Translations under genes and position numbers: made by a program
Shown: positions 51,779-61,677 of the stretch, piece after piece
Numbering within the stretch: the first letter of the stretch is position 1
Layout: each line of letters starts with the position of its first letter
Notes under the pieces: generated by a model
Databases searched by the model: none
The model's input: only the letters and a program-made list of their open reading frames with translations
Told to the model about the DNA's origin: nothing
From: Muribaculaceae bacterium
Lineage (GTDB): Bacteria > Bacteroidota > Bacteroidia > Bacteroidales > Muribaculaceae
Assembly: GCA_910573745.1 (NCBI GenBank)
Contig: CAJSYI010000004.1
Location: 1-64,000, forward strand
Direction of reading: 5' to 3'
Length of the DNA: 64,000 nt

Positions 51779-54700
51779 CTAACGCGCAAGAGAGATGTTG
51801 CACGATATGCCATAATTAGAGTTTGACGTCGGATAAGACGAATTGCTCACGAGCGGCGTATTGACCTGATGGTCGAAGAATGCGGAAAGCGTAACACGCT
51901 TGCTAAGCACGTAGCTTGCCGTGAAATTTATCGACAATGTCTGGGTTCCCGATGTGGCCTGGGTATACGCGCTTTCTATACGACGTATCAGAGCCTGGTT
52001 GTTGGCCCAGGAAAGGTCGAAATTGAGCGAAAGGTCATTGTTGACCGCGCCTTGGCTTCTTCCCAGTTTAAGCACTTTGTTGAAATTAGCTATCTTGTAG
52101 CCGGCTCCCACGGTAAGCTGTCGGCTGTTTGCCTCCACAATCTGACCTGCCGAAGTGTTCAGGGTCAATGTGCGTGAATCACGGTATTCACAATTGATGG
52201 ACAAATCATTATGCAGCGTCATATTCACTCCTATCAACGGCGCGAACTTCTCCGTGATTGCCACGGAGGTTATGTTGTAGGGAGAAGACGGAATCGGCAT
52301 CTGGGACTGCTCATCGAGGATGAATCCGCAGTCGCCGTCCACACTGAGCCAGTTGAGATAACTTCCGTATGAACCAACTGAATACGTGCATTGATAGGCA
52401 TGGGTGAGCGTGAACGTCTTGAACCACTTCTTCATATTGCCCATATCACGGAAGCCGTCGTAGGTGATGCGCCAGTTGGGACGCATCGAGCCGAGGCCGG
52501 GGAAGTGCCTGAGCGTGATTTTGTTTATGTCCTGGCCACTGTAAGCCGAAACGAACGCCGGTATAAGCACATCGGAACTGGTGGCCGACACGGTGCCGTT
52601 CTCTGGATTATAAGGTGTGCCGCCAAGAGGATTGCCTTCCATAAAACCGTCAGTGGGATAAATATGGCCTCTGTACTGGGCCTCAACACGCGAAGCGGCT
52701 ACAGGTATGTTTTCCAAAAACTTGGTGAAAGCCGCAGACGCATATCCGTCGTCGGCCTTGCTGCTTTTCAGAGCCGTGGCAAAAGCCCAGTGCGTACGTG
52801 TGTATGATCCGGTTCGCGAAGTGGGCATATCGGAATACATGAATTGAACCTGACGTGTACGGTTGTCCGTAAGATTGGACGTGAGCAGAATCTTCAGTCC
52901 CCGTACAGGCTCAAGGGTAAGTTCAAAGTTGAATTCCTGCGATTTGTTCCATATGGCAGGAGAAGTGAGGTCATTGCCCGTAAGAAGCCATCCTCTGTCG
53001 AGAGCCTTGTCCACATACGATTCGTCGTAAAATCCAAACGCAAAGTCCAGACCGGGAGCCATAGGACCATATGACCGCGTCTGACCGAAGGCGTTGCCAA
53101 CGTTCGGAGAGAACTGCGGCAAAGTCATTGAACGGGTCTGACGCCAGCGGAACGACGCGCTACGGGGCATCATAAGGAAACGGACAGCATGGGCAGAAAC
53201 CTCTTTCCATAAGTCTTTCTTTTCCCCTTTAGGATTTTCACGCACCGTTACCTTAACCTGCTGGTCCCCGCGCGTAAGGATTTCAATTGTATTGTCGTCC
53301 ACTATCTTCGTGTCAAGTTTGAAAGGCTTTCCGTTTACCGTTGCGGTAAGGCGCACTTTCTTCGACTTCATATTGTGCTTGACGAGCGTGGTAGTGTCGG
53401 GGGAAAGGGTGAACGCCCGCTCAAACTTCTTATCTTTCCTTGTCTTGTTATTGGTTCTGGAGCTCCCGGGCTTGGAACCGCGCGACGAAGCGGAGAAACG
53501 ACGGTTGATTTCACGCAGATACTTGGACTTGTTGAAAAGCGTCTCGAAATTGAAACGCGCATCGGCATTCCATGTGGACTGGTTCTGGATGCTGTTGCCC
53601 ATATAAAGGTCGTCCACAGTCGCCCCTTTGTCCCATCTGTAGGTAGAATTATACGTTACGTTTCCACTCAGATAATCAAGGACGGGAATTCGCGAGAAAG
53701 GCGCACGGTATGAGGCCGTGAATGTCTGGTTGTAGTTCCACGGTGTGCCGAGATGCTTGATTGAATTAAGCACCGTATCCTTCCAGTCGCGGTATTTATC
53801 CGGGAACAGACGCTTGTTTACAGCACCTATCGACTCCTCGATACGCGCCGTCGTGTTTGACGCAAACGAAAGGTTGAGGCTTTGTGTAAGATTCCAAGTA
53901 ACGTTGAACTGCCTGTCCCACAGGAAATTCTTGCTCACCTGAACCGGAAGCTGGAAATCCACGTCCACCTCGCTGCGTGTCTGCTGCTCGTAATAATAAC
54001 GCGAAATATTGGTGTAGAACGTCAGCGAATTGAACATCCATCTGAGCCCCCAGTCCTTGAGGAACTTCACACCTTTCCCTTTACCTTTGAGCTTAGAGAA
54101 CGGTTTCCAATCCTTGATCATAGGACTATAGGAATACTGGAAGGAACCACGGTAATCGTTGGTGTTTTCATATTCAGTATTCGGATCTATGTTCTTCTGC
54201 TTGTTGAAAGAGAACGATACCTGAAAGTTGGCGGGATCCCACGGCATCGGATTCTTGCTGCGCACGTCGAAGCGGAAATTGCTGAGAGAGAAGCTTTCTA
54301 CGGAACGATGAGTTACTGCATAACTTTTGATTGAATCCTTTTCATGCTTCGTGGTGGCGGCATCAAGAGCATCCTTGAGAAGCATGTCCTGGTCAAGAGG
54401 ATTGTATTTCGGGGTGATGGTCTCGTTGGACTTAGAATAATACACAGGAGCCGAAAGCTTCACTTTCTCAGGCACAAGACGGCCAACGTCGCCCTGTACC
54501 GCTATGTTGTACTGCTTATAGTCGTCAAGCCTGCGCGCAGACAGACCTTGATCAACACCTCCGAAACCGGCAGTCTCCACATGACCTGAGAAATTGACCG
54601 TGGCTATGTCGGAAAGCGCAAGATTTACATTGGCCTTCGCCGCCCAACCTCCGCTTTCATTGAAATCGGTAACTTTAAGCTCATTGACCCACACACAGCC

Positions 54701-57700
54701 GTCCTTCACCGAGTTCGACTTGTTGCGCACGCCGATAAGCATTACACGTATGTCGCTCAGCGACGGATTTCCCAACACTGACACCGTGTTGTTTTCATTG
54801 CCGGAATCGCGGCGGGAAAAGACCTGCGTGTAGCCTACGCCTTCTGTCCCCGCGCTCTTCTCATGGTTGCGCTGAGCCTTGACGTCGGTGAAAGCATCAA
54901 GAGGGATGTCGAGAAAGTTTGATATGGGCCAAACCTTGGCGCGGTCGGAGCTGGAAAAGTTATTGTATTGTCCGGCCGGAGTGAGCTCAAGAGGAATCTC
55001 ATATTCATAATAGTTGCTCTTCACGTCCGAGCCGAGGCGTATGAACAGGGCAAGGTCTCCGTTGCGGAGATTGGTCTTGTCATCTATGAGAGCCTCAGCA
55101 TGGTTCCACATCTGGAGACGGCGGTAGACACGCAGGTCGAGCTGCGTGTTCTTATATATTCCACGGGCATCGCCGGGCTGAAGGCCGGTGAGGGTCATAG
55201 AAAGCGCCTGTTCATTGAGCTGGGTGGCCTGCGACTGCCCCGGATCCTGAATGCGGTTCACGCCCGGAGGAAGCACATAGTTGACGGGGGTGCGCCCCGA
55301 ATTCTCTTCTATGTTCACAATCGACATGTCAAGTTCGCCCTCGGCCGGAGAGTCGTTGCGGTTGTTGAGGTTGAACTTATAGCCACGCCATTCACCGCGT
55401 ACAAGCTCGAGTGTGGCGAAACGCAAATGTGTGGTCTCCTTGAATCCGGTCATGAACATACGTGCGAAACGTATCGACGAGAAGTCATTGATTCCGCCTA
55501 TGACCTTATCGGGAGACGAAAGCGGTATCTTGAACTGATACCATACGACGGTCTTCGGACCGTCAACCGTAGTCACACGGCTTTCCTGCCTGTCTGATAT
55601 GTAGTTCTTGCCGACCTGAAGGTCTTCGGGCCTGATCGAGACCTTGTACTGATAATAACGCTCATACTCATTCAGCGTGTTGTCCTGATTTATGTCCTCC
55701 ACGTCAGGGACGCTACGAGAAGACTGATAATAAGGATTGTCGCTTTGGTCAGGAGAAAGAGAGTTGCCCTCCACCCCGTTATAATGCTTATAACGCTCAA
55801 TGATGCCGGTGCGGTTCTCGTCATAATAGGGAGAACGGAAGAAATGGTAGTTGTCTCCAGCGGGGTCATTGAACGGAGAGAACGGATTGTCCTGCATTTC
55901 CGAAACGGCAGTTCCAGACAATTTTATGCGCAGTTTATCAAGATATTCGCTGTAGGCAGGGAAAGTGAATTCATCGGCATTCGGAAGCCCGTCAAGTCCG
56001 ACGTCCTGCATAGGACGCGCGTTCTCGGAATTCTCAAAGGCATAAGTCAACGAATTCTGTCGGCTCACACGCCCCCATACCGTCTCCGCAATGAAACGGG
56101 TATCTCCGTCGATGGGAATGCCGTTCTCATAGCTTTTCATTCCGTCCTTAAGTATGTCTTCGGAAATGTCTCCGAAATTGAAATACAAGTCCCCTCCTTC
56201 AGTGTTGGGGTTGTCGGGGTCAAGGAACGGGTCGAGAAGCCAGAACTGCAGATACTCCACGTTTGAATTCTCGAAATTGGTGTTGTCAATCTTGCGCATG
56301 ATGCCGCCCCAGCGTTTTTCAGGGAAAAGCAATGAGCCGTTGTCGGCTATGTTGTCCGCATCAAGGTTATATGGGCCGCGTTCCTTCGGATAGAAAGAAA
56401 GGTTGAGAGTCTGGATATAATCGGCCTCACCGTATGAAAGATCCCTGTTGGGGAAAATCTCATTCACCGTTATTTCACGGACATAAGGGTTCGCGAGCTG
56501 CTTAAGGTCGTTTTTCAGATAGCCCGGAAGCATTGAAGAATTCTTCTGCGTGAAAAGCCTGTCGATGTAATACCATGACAACAATGCACGGTTCTTGCCG
56601 TAATCCACGTTGTTTGAAAGCAACGCCTCAGGGAAAAGCGCGGAATTTGACTGTTCGGCCGGAGTAGAGGCCAAGAACCATGAATAAGGCGACCGAAGGT
56701 CAACCCCGGTCTGAGTGGTCTCGAAATCGTCGATATAACTCGAACCTTTGTTTGAACCGCTCTTCTGTTTATGCGGGACAAGCTGGGCAAACTCCGCCGT
56801 AACATTAATCGACGATGGAGCCGTGGCATTGATGGTCGGCACCTTGTTGAGCAGATTGGTGAGCCACATGAACTGTTTGTTCCAGCTGAGGTTCAATCCC
56901 CACATAGTATTGTTGATCACCTCGTCGCCTATGTTGACCTTCTCCGTCAAAGCCTTTTCGGAAAAATGCAGTATGGTGGCACCGACAGTAAGGTCTTTGT
57001 TGAACCTGTACTGGGCGTCAAGTCCGAGAAGCGTCTTTCTCTGCATAGAGAAGAGCGACTGGTTCTCAAGCGTAACGCTAACGTTGGTTCCTGCATCAAT
57101 TATGCTTTGGTTGGTAATCGTAACGATGCCCATACTGTAGTCCACCGTATAATCGCTGTTTTCAACAAGCGTAACGCCACCGGCAGTAACAACAACCGAA
57201 CCTCGAGGCACATTCATGGCGTTCAGGCGTATTGTCGCGCCTGAAGACGCCTGGTACTCACCTGAAAGCGTGTACTTGTTCTTGTCGGCGAACTGACGTG
57301 CCACCACAAGTGTGGAGTCATAAAGTTCCTTGTACACATACGGGGCAGCTATGTCGGGATTTCCTATCTTGCGTTCAAGATTAGAACCGAACGGCTCAGC
57401 AACAGGAAATATGATTTTTCCGGTTGAAGACTGCACGGTATAGCCTTCTATGTAGTCAAAAAATCCGTCGGAATGCGATTCCTGATTGGAATCGATGCGG
57501 TCAAGGTTCATCACCTGCAGAAGCGGCTGGTTGGCTATGGCCCCTACCGGAAGATAGTTTATTTCCGTGCCTGTAGTGTCCGAAAGGAATTTGATGTTGA
57601 GCTTGAAGTTTTTGCTCTGCAATTGATATGCGCCGAGTGAATACACATTTTTCATCATCAGCTTCCACATAGGCAGCTTTGTGGAGACCGTAGTCCCACG

Positions 57701-59254
57701 CAGCATCTTCAGATAAAGAGACTCGGAAGTCGATGTAACGTCGGAAGAAAACTCGCCTACCTGATATACCTTTCCCTGATAAGTGTACTCGTACGCCACG
57801 GCCAGCACCTCGTCGGTGTTGAGCGCTGACTTGAGCGATATGTAGCCGAGCGTGGAATTAAGTGTATACTCGGAAGAATTGAGAAGACGGGCGCTTTCCA
57901 CCTTCTCGAAATCCTGACCGCCCCGGATACCGAACGCCTGAAGAGGCTCAAGCACCTGCGTAACCTGATTTATGTTGCGTGCGCCCGGATACTGCTCCTT
58001 TATAATCGAGAGAAGATTGTTTGACTGATTGGACGGAACCGGAATTGCGGCATTGGGCTGCCAATAATCATTGGCCAGCCTTGTGTTCTCGCCCAAATCC
58101 ATAAACCCGACGAAATTGCGGCTTTCATTGTAGTTGCCCTGCTTGTTGGTTACCCAAACCTCTATGCGTGTTATGTTTATGCCCGAAGACACATGAGGGA
58201 GTCTGGAAGCAAAACTGTCGTAATTGTCATAGAAATACTGGGCAAGGAAAAAATGGCGATTGGCGTCATAATTGTCCGCCTTGACGGAAAACTTTGTTGA
58301 CTGCACTCCGCCTTGTGTTGTAACAGTCTGGGATTCACTGTTCTGCTGTGAAATAAGTCCAGTAAGCGTAAGCTTTCCGAACTGCAATTTGGCTTTTGCC
58401 CCGAAAAGAGCCGTTCCGCCTCTGATGAGCGAAGAGCCGGTGGTCATCGAGACATTGCCGGCCTCTATGTTCTTGATTATCTCATCCTCCTTGCCCTCGT
58501 ATGAAAGCTTAAGGTTTTTGGAGTCGAAATCAAACGTGGCATCCGTGTTGTAGCTCATATTGAACTTGAGCTTGTCTCCGACAGACGCATTGATGTTTGC
58601 CTGTATCTTCTGGTCAAAGTCAAAGAAGGTCTTACGCCTCGACTTCAGGGAAAGAGCCGGATTGTCAGTCTTGTTGCTCTTGACACCCATCGAAATCTGT
58701 ATGGAGCCGGATGTAGTGAGACGCACTCCGCCCGGGCCGAACACCTTCTCCAAAGGACCGAGGGCAAAATTCATATCGAAGATGTTGAAAGCCTGTTTCT
58801 CCTTCTTTTCAAATATCTCCGAGTTCTTTTCCTGGAAATAGTCGAACATCTCACGACGATTCGTCAGCTCATGGTATTGCTCTGCCGTCATCATATACGG
58901 AGTAACAATCTCTCTGTCGCCGAGCTTGGTGCGAATCCAATACATACCTGTAGCAGGGTCGTATTCAGCCTCAGTGGTGATGTTCTGGGGGTCGCGGAGG
59001 TCGGCAACGAACTCACGGCCTGCATAGTCGGAATAGCCTTGCGGAACAGTCGTCTGCACAGGCGACATCAGCATAACGCTGTCTGGAATAGCCGTCCCGT
59101 CAAGATACGGAGTCGGCGGCGGAGGAGGCGGTTGGACTGCCCCTTTCTGCCCGCTGACGGACTGCGCGTTGGAATACACGACACCTGCCAACGCTCCGAA
59201 GACGGCAGCGCAGCAGATTGCAATATAGCGTGATAAGTATCGACTTCGCTTCAT
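51779..59254 (-). CDS. sprA: SprA/Sov: type IX secretion outer-membrane translocon
   Basis: A 2491-aa outer-membrane protein of the SprA (Flavobacterium) / Sov (Porphyromonas) family, the giant 36-strand beta-barrel that forms the T9SS pore. It has a signal peptide (ending about YSNAQS), then a Pro-rich segment (PPPPPPTPYLDG), and long stretches of amphipathic strands. Blocks such as FDFDQKIQANINASVGDKLK, VPRGSVVVTAGGVTLVE, GSSYIDDFETTQTG and WVNELKVTDFNESGGWAAKA are typical of the family. The last residues end in an outer-membrane-type aromatic/polar pattern. It follows ruvA by 42 bases on the same strand. Confidence 0.93.
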   Translation of the reverse strand: MKRSRYLSRYIAICCAAVFGALAGVVYSNAQSVSGQKGAVQPPPPPPTPYLDGTAIPDSVMLMSPVQTTVPQGYSDYAGREFVADLRDPQNITTEAEYDPATGMYWIRTKLGDREIVTPYMMTAEQYHELTNRREMFDYFQEKNSEIFEKKEKQAFNIFDMNFALGPLEKVFGPGGVRLTTSGSIQISMGVKSNKTDNPALSLKSRRKTFFDFDQKIQANINASVGDKLKFNMSYNTDATFDFDSKNLKLSYEGKEDEIIKNIEAGNVSMTTGSSLIRGGTALFGAKAKLQFGKLTLTGLISQQNSESQTVTTQGGVQSTKFSVKADNYDANRHFFLAQYFYDNYDSFASRLPHVSSGINITRIEVWVTNKQGNYNESRNFVGFMDLGENTRLANDYWQPNAAIPVPSNQSNNLLSIIKEQYPGARNINQVTQVLEPLQAFGIRGGQDFEKVESARLLNSSEYTLNSTLGYISLKSALNTDEVLAVAYEYTYQGKVYQVGEFSSDVTSTSESLYLKMLRGTTVSTKLPMWKLMMKNVYSLGAYQLQSKNFKLNIKFLSDTTGTEINYLPVGAIANQPLLQVMNLDRIDSNQESHSDGFFDYIEGYTVQSSTGKIIFPVAEPFGSNLERKIGNPDIAAPYVYKELYDSTLVVARQFADKNKYTLSGEYQASSGATIRLNAMNVPRGSVVVTAGGVTLVENSDYTVDYSMGIVTITNQSIIDAGTNVSVTLENQSLFSMQRKTLLGLDAQYRFNKDLTVGATILHFSEKALTEKVNIGDEVINNTMWGLNLSWNKQFMWLTNLLNKVPTINATAPSSINVTAEFAQLVPHKQKSGSNKGSSYIDDFETTQTGVDLRSPYSWFLASTPAEQSNSALFPEALLSNNVDYGKNRALLSWYYIDRLFTQKNSSMLPGYLKNDLKQLANPYVREITVNEIFPNRDLSYGEADYIQTLNLSFYPKERGPYNLDADNIADNGSLLFPEKRWGGIMRKIDNTNFENSNVEYLQFWLLDPFLDPDNPNTEGGDLYFNFGDISEDILKDGMKSYENGIPIDGDTRFIAETVWGRVSRQNSLTYAFENSENARPMQDVGLDGLPNADEFTFPAYSEYLDKLRIKLSGTAVSEMQDNPFSPFNDPAGDNYHFFRSPYYDENRTGIIERYKHYNGVEGNSLSPDQSDNPYYQSSRSVPDVEDINQDNTLNEYERYYQYKVSIRPEDLQVGKNYISDRQESRVTTVDGPKTVVWYQFKIPLSSPDKVIGGINDFSSIRFARMFMTGFKETTHLRFATLELVRGEWRGYKFNLNNRNDSPAEGELDMSIVNIEENSGRTPVNYVLPPGVNRIQDPGQSQATQLNEQALSMTLTGLQPGDARGIYKNTQLDLRVYRRLQMWNHAEALIDDKTNLRNGDLALFIRLGSDVKSNYYEYEIPLELTPAGQYNNFSSSDRAKVWPISNFLDIPLDAFTDVKAQRNHEKSAGTEGVGYTQVFSRRDSGNENNTVSVLGNPSLSDIRVMLIGVRNKSNSVKDGCVWVNELKVTDFNESGGWAAKANVNLALSDIATVNFSGHVETAGFGGVDQGLSARRLDDYKQYNIAVQGDVGRLVPEKVKLSAPVYYSKSNETITPKYNPLDQDMLLKDALDAATTKHEKDSIKSYAVTHRSVESFSLSNFRFDVRSKNPMPWDPANFQVSFSFNKQKNIDPNTEYENTNDYRGSFQYSYSPMIKDWKPFSKLKGKGKGVKFLKDWGLRWMFNSLTFYTNISRYYYEQQTRSEVDVDFQLPVQVSKNFLWDRQFNVTWNLTQSLNLSFASNTTARIEESIGAVNKRLFPDKYRDWKDTVLNSIKHLGTPWNYNQTFTASYRAPFSRIPVLDYLSGNVTYNSTYRWDKGATVDDLYMGNSIQNQSTWNADARFNFETLFNKSKYLREINRRFSASSRGSKPGSSRTNNKTRKDKKFERAFTLSPDTTTLVKHNMKSKKVRLTATVNGKPFKLDTKIVDDNTIEILTRGDQQVKVTVRENPKGEKKDLWKEVSAHAVRFLMMPRSASFRWRQTRSMTLPQFSPNVGNAFGQTRSYGPMAPGLDFAFGFYDESYVDKALDRGWLLTGNDLTSPAIWNKSQEFNFELTLEPVRGLKILLTSNLTDNRTRQVQFMYSDMPTSRTGSYTRTHWAFATALKSSKADDGYASAAFTKFLENIPVAASRVEAQYRGHIYPTDGFMEGNPLGGTPYNPENGTVSATSSDVLIPAFVSAYSGQDINKITLRHFPGLGSMRPNWRITYDGFRDMGNMKKWFKTFTLTHAYQCTYSVGSYGSYLNWLSVDGDCGFILDEQSQMPIPSSPYNITSVAITEKFAPLIGVNMTLHNDLSINCEYRDSRTLTLNTSAGQIVEANSRQLTVGAGYKIANFNKVLKLGRSQGAVNNDLSLNFDLSWANNQALIRRIESAYTQATSGTQTLSINFTASYVLSKRVTLSAFFDHQVNTPLVSNSSYPTSNSNYGISCNISLAR

Positions 59255-59296
59255 GATGAAGATGGCATCACCTTGTCTGCAAAAGCCGCATATACG

Positions 59297-59878
59297 TCAT
59301 AGCATCTTAAGAGCCTGTTTAATCGCGTCTTCTGTCGTCAACGAAGCATCTGCGGCAAAAAGCTTGTCGAGAACCTTACGGCTTTGCGGAGCGGCAAACC
59401 CCAGCATAAGCAAAGCCGAGAGAGCGTCGTCGTAGACTTGCAGGGACAAAGGTGTACTCGTTATAAACGAGGCCACCCCTTTGTTTATTTTATCGCGAAG
59501 GTCTACAATGATGCGCTGGGCCGTTTTCCCGCCGATGCCCTTCACCGCCTTCAGGGCGGCATCCGAACCTGTCGATATCGCGTTTTCAAGCTGCTGGAGC
59601 GTCATAGCCGAGAGGATGAGCCGGGCGGTGTTCGGGCCTACCCCGCTGACCCCTATAAGCATACGGAACATCTGACGGCCTCCCCGCTCGATAAATCCGT
59701 AAAGGACGTGGGCATCTTCCCTTATGGATTCATGGACATACAGTTTGGCTTCGTCCTTCCCCTCCAAGGCCGAATAATCGATAAGCGTAATGTTGATTTC
59801 ATAGCCGACCCCGGCGCAGTCTATCACCGCGAACGTAGGGTTTAGCTCGGCCAGTCTGCCTGAGATATAGTCAATCAT
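59297..59878 (-). CDS. ruvA: Holliday junction branch migration protein RuvA
   Basis: DNA-junction-binding subunit of RuvABC. The 193 aa show the N-terminal OB domain ([20 protein letters not shown]), two helix-hairpin-helix motifs ([31 protein letters not shown]) and a C-terminal UBA-like domain that meets RuvB. Its ATG is only 5 bases from the -7 box, which suggests a leaderless mRNA. Confidence 0.95.
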   Translation of the reverse strand: MIDYISGRLAELNPTFAVIDCAGVGYEINITLIDYSALEGKDEAKLYVHESIREDAHVLYGFIERGGRQMFRMLIGVSGVGPNTARLILSAMTLQQLENAISTGSDAALKAVKGIGGKTAQRIIVDLRDKINKGVASFITSTPLSLQVYDDALSALLMLGFAAPQSRKVLDKLFAADASLTTEDAIKQALKML

Positions 59879-59883
59879 GGTTG

Positions 59884-59891
59884 CAAAGTTA
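59884..59891 (-). promoter_or_regulatory. -7 element for ruvA-sprA
   Basis: Minus-strand TAACTTTG, 5 bases upstream of the ruvA ATG. No -33 TTTG at the right distance. If used, the transcript starts at or next to the ATG. Confidence 0.5.
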
Positions 59892-59903
59892 GCAATAAAT
59901 TAC

Positions 59904-59911
59904 TAACTTCG
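59904..59911 (+). promoter_or_regulatory. -7 element for recR
   Basis: TAACTTCG, one mismatch to TAnnTTTG, 4 bases upstream of the recR ATG. It is back to back with the ruvA box 12 bases away. Confidence 0.35.
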
Positions 59912-59915
59912 CGGC

Positions 59916-60536
59916 ATGAATGGAAATTTCAATTCTGTTTTGCTTGAAACGGCAGTGGACGAGCTTTCAAAACTGCCAGGAATCGGACGCAAGACCGCCC
60001 TCCGGCTCGCACTCCACCTTCTGCGCAAGGAGGAGCAGGCGGCGTATTCGCTCGGCGAGGCACTGATCCGCATGCGTCGCGACGTGCGTTATTGCCCACG
60101 GTGCCACAACATCACAGAAGAGCCGCTATGCCCTATATGTTCCAGTTCCCGCCGCAATCCGAAAATCGTCTGCGTGGTCGAGAATGTCAAAGACGTAATC
60201 ACAATAGAATCCACCCATGAACACAACGGGCTCTATCACGTGTTGGGCGGACTCATATCCCCCATCGACGGCATCGGCCCTTCCGACGTTGAAATAGACA
60301 GTCTTATAGCCCGTGTAGAAGAGGAGAAAATAGAAGAAGTGATTCTTGCATTGAGCCCTACAATGGAAGGAGACACCACAAACTATTACATTTTCCGCCG
60401 CCTGGAATCAAGCCCTGTGAAAATCACAGTCCTTGCCCGAGGACTCAGCATAGGAAACGAGCTTGAATTCACAGACGAGCTGACTCTGGGTCGCTCAATC
60501 ATCAACCGCATCCCTTTCGCCTCTCCAAGCAGATGA
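59916..60536 (+). CDS. recR: Recombination protein RecR
   Basis: Works with RecO (and RecF) to load RecA on gapped DNA. The 206 aa show the helix-hairpin-helix (LPGIGRKTALRLALHLL), the four-Cys zinc site (CPRCHNITEEPLCPIC) and the Toprim domain (VCVVENVKDVITIES, LISPIDGIGPSDV). It is divergent from ruvA, so two recombination genes share this short intergenic region, and its end overlaps the GNAT gene by 4 bases. Confidence 0.95.
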   Translation: MNGNFNSVLLETAVDELSKLPGIGRKTALRLALHLLRKEEQAAYSLGEALIRMRRDVRYCPRCHNITEEPLCPICSSSRRNPKIVCVVENVKDVITIESTHEHNGLYHVLGGLISPIDGIGPSDVEIDSLIARVEEEKIEEVILALSPTMEGDTTNYYIFRRLESSPVKITVLARGLSIGNELEFTDELTLGRSIINRIPFASPSR

Positions 60537-61063
60537 ACAGTCGCCTTTCATCCAGACGCATTGTTCTCAGGGCTGTAGAACCCGAAGATGCAGTACTGAT
60601 GTCCGCAGCGGAAAACGATGAGTGCAACATCGACTTCAACGGCTATTGCGCCCCATTTTCCTCACGTCAATTGCTCGAATATGCCTTGTCTTATGACGCA
60701 GACCCGTTCCGCGCCGGACAAATCAGAATGATGATGACAGACACAGAATCCGGCAACACCATAGGCATCGTTGACCTTACGGAAATAAGCGCACGCGATT
60801 CACACGCATTTACGGGCATCTACATATTCCCTGACCACAGGCGGCGCGGATATGCAAAGGAAGCATTAGAACTGATTGCTTCATACGCTTCCGCCACACT
60901 GCGCATCAACACTTTAGGGGCAAAAATCGCCGGAGACAACGATGCAAGCATTTCACTGTTTGAGAAAGCGGGATATGCATTTAAGGGTTCGTTGGAAAAA
61001 TGGACATATTCACCCCGCAGAAAAGATCCGGTGGACTTGCTTCTCTATCAGAAGACCATATAA
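60533..61063 (+). CDS. GNAT-family N-acetyltransferase
   Basis: A 176-aa RimJ/RimL-like acetyltransferase. The acetyl-CoA binding motif is FPDHRRRGYAKEALELIA, with a C-terminal SLFEKAGYAFKGSLEKW block. Acceptor unknown. It is translationally coupled to recR. Confidence 0.82.
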   Translation: MNSRLSSRRIVLRAVEPEDAVLMSAAENDECNIDFNGYCAPFSSRQLLEYALSYDADPFRAGQIRMMMTDTESGNTIGIVDLTEISARDSHAFTGIYIFPDHRRRGYAKEALELIASYASATLRINTLGAKIAGDNDASISLFEKAGYAFKGSLEKWTYSPRRKDPVDLLLYQKTI

Positions 61064-61124
61064 TAAAGAGGTTAGAAATCGCGTTGTTTTATAATGCCGA
61101 TTCCCCGGCACAGACCGACGGATT

Positions 61125-61667
61125 ATGACGGACAAGACAACCCAACCCACTGACATAAAGGCTATATGCCGGTTTATAACAGATTCAGACGCAAGGATAG
61201 TCCTTCTTTCCGGCATAAGCGGAAGCGGAAAGACCCATCTTGCGAAGATGCTTGAAAAGGAGAAATTCACAAGGCTTTCCGTAGACGCTTTTCTTATGGC
61301 TGAATACGGAAAGGAATTCCAGTCTTTTGAGCCTGAACGCCAACGCATGCTTACGGCCGAGGCGGAATCCGCGCTGGCCGAACGTATGGCGACTGAGGTC
61401 AAAAAAGGCAAGCGCGTAGTGATAGACAGTTGCCTGTGCAAACGATCCAAACGTGATTTCATGCGTAGAAAAGCGCAAGAGACCGGCCATCATACACTTC
61501 TGATCTATATGCAAGCATCGTTTGACGAGAGCCTGCGTAGGCTGAAAGCCCGCAAGGGTGAAGGGTGCGATGACATTCCTGTCAGTGAAGAAATGCTACG
61601 CAGGTTCTTCTGCGGGTTCGAGCGTCCGGATGAAGACGAAAATGCGATTTTAGTTGTTAGTTGTTAG
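61125..61667 (+). CDS. P-loop kinase/ATPase (AAA_33, zeta-like)
   Basis: A 180-aa nucleotide-binding protein with Walker A LSGISGSGKTHLAKML (29-44), a Walker B-like VVIDSCLCKR and a C-terminal lid. Such proteins phosphorylate small molecules or peptides, but the substrate cannot be read. No toxin-antitoxin partner is adjacent. The stop at 61667 lies 10 bases before the uvrA start. Confidence 0.7.
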   Translation: MTDKTTQPTDIKAICRFITDSDARIVLLSGISGSGKTHLAKMLEKEKFTRLSVDAFLMAEYGKEFQSFEPERQRMLTAEAESALAERMATEVKKGKRVVIDSCLCKRSKRDFMRRKAQETGHHTLLIYMQASFDESLRRLKARKGEGCDDIPVSEEMLRRFFCGFERPDEDENAILVVSC

Positions 61668-61677
61668 TTTAAGGAAA

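Noticed and set aside
61125-61667. Zeta-type toxin of a toxin-antitoxin system
   Set aside because: The P-loop fits, but no small antitoxin gene is adjacent, and the neighbours are housekeeping repair genes.
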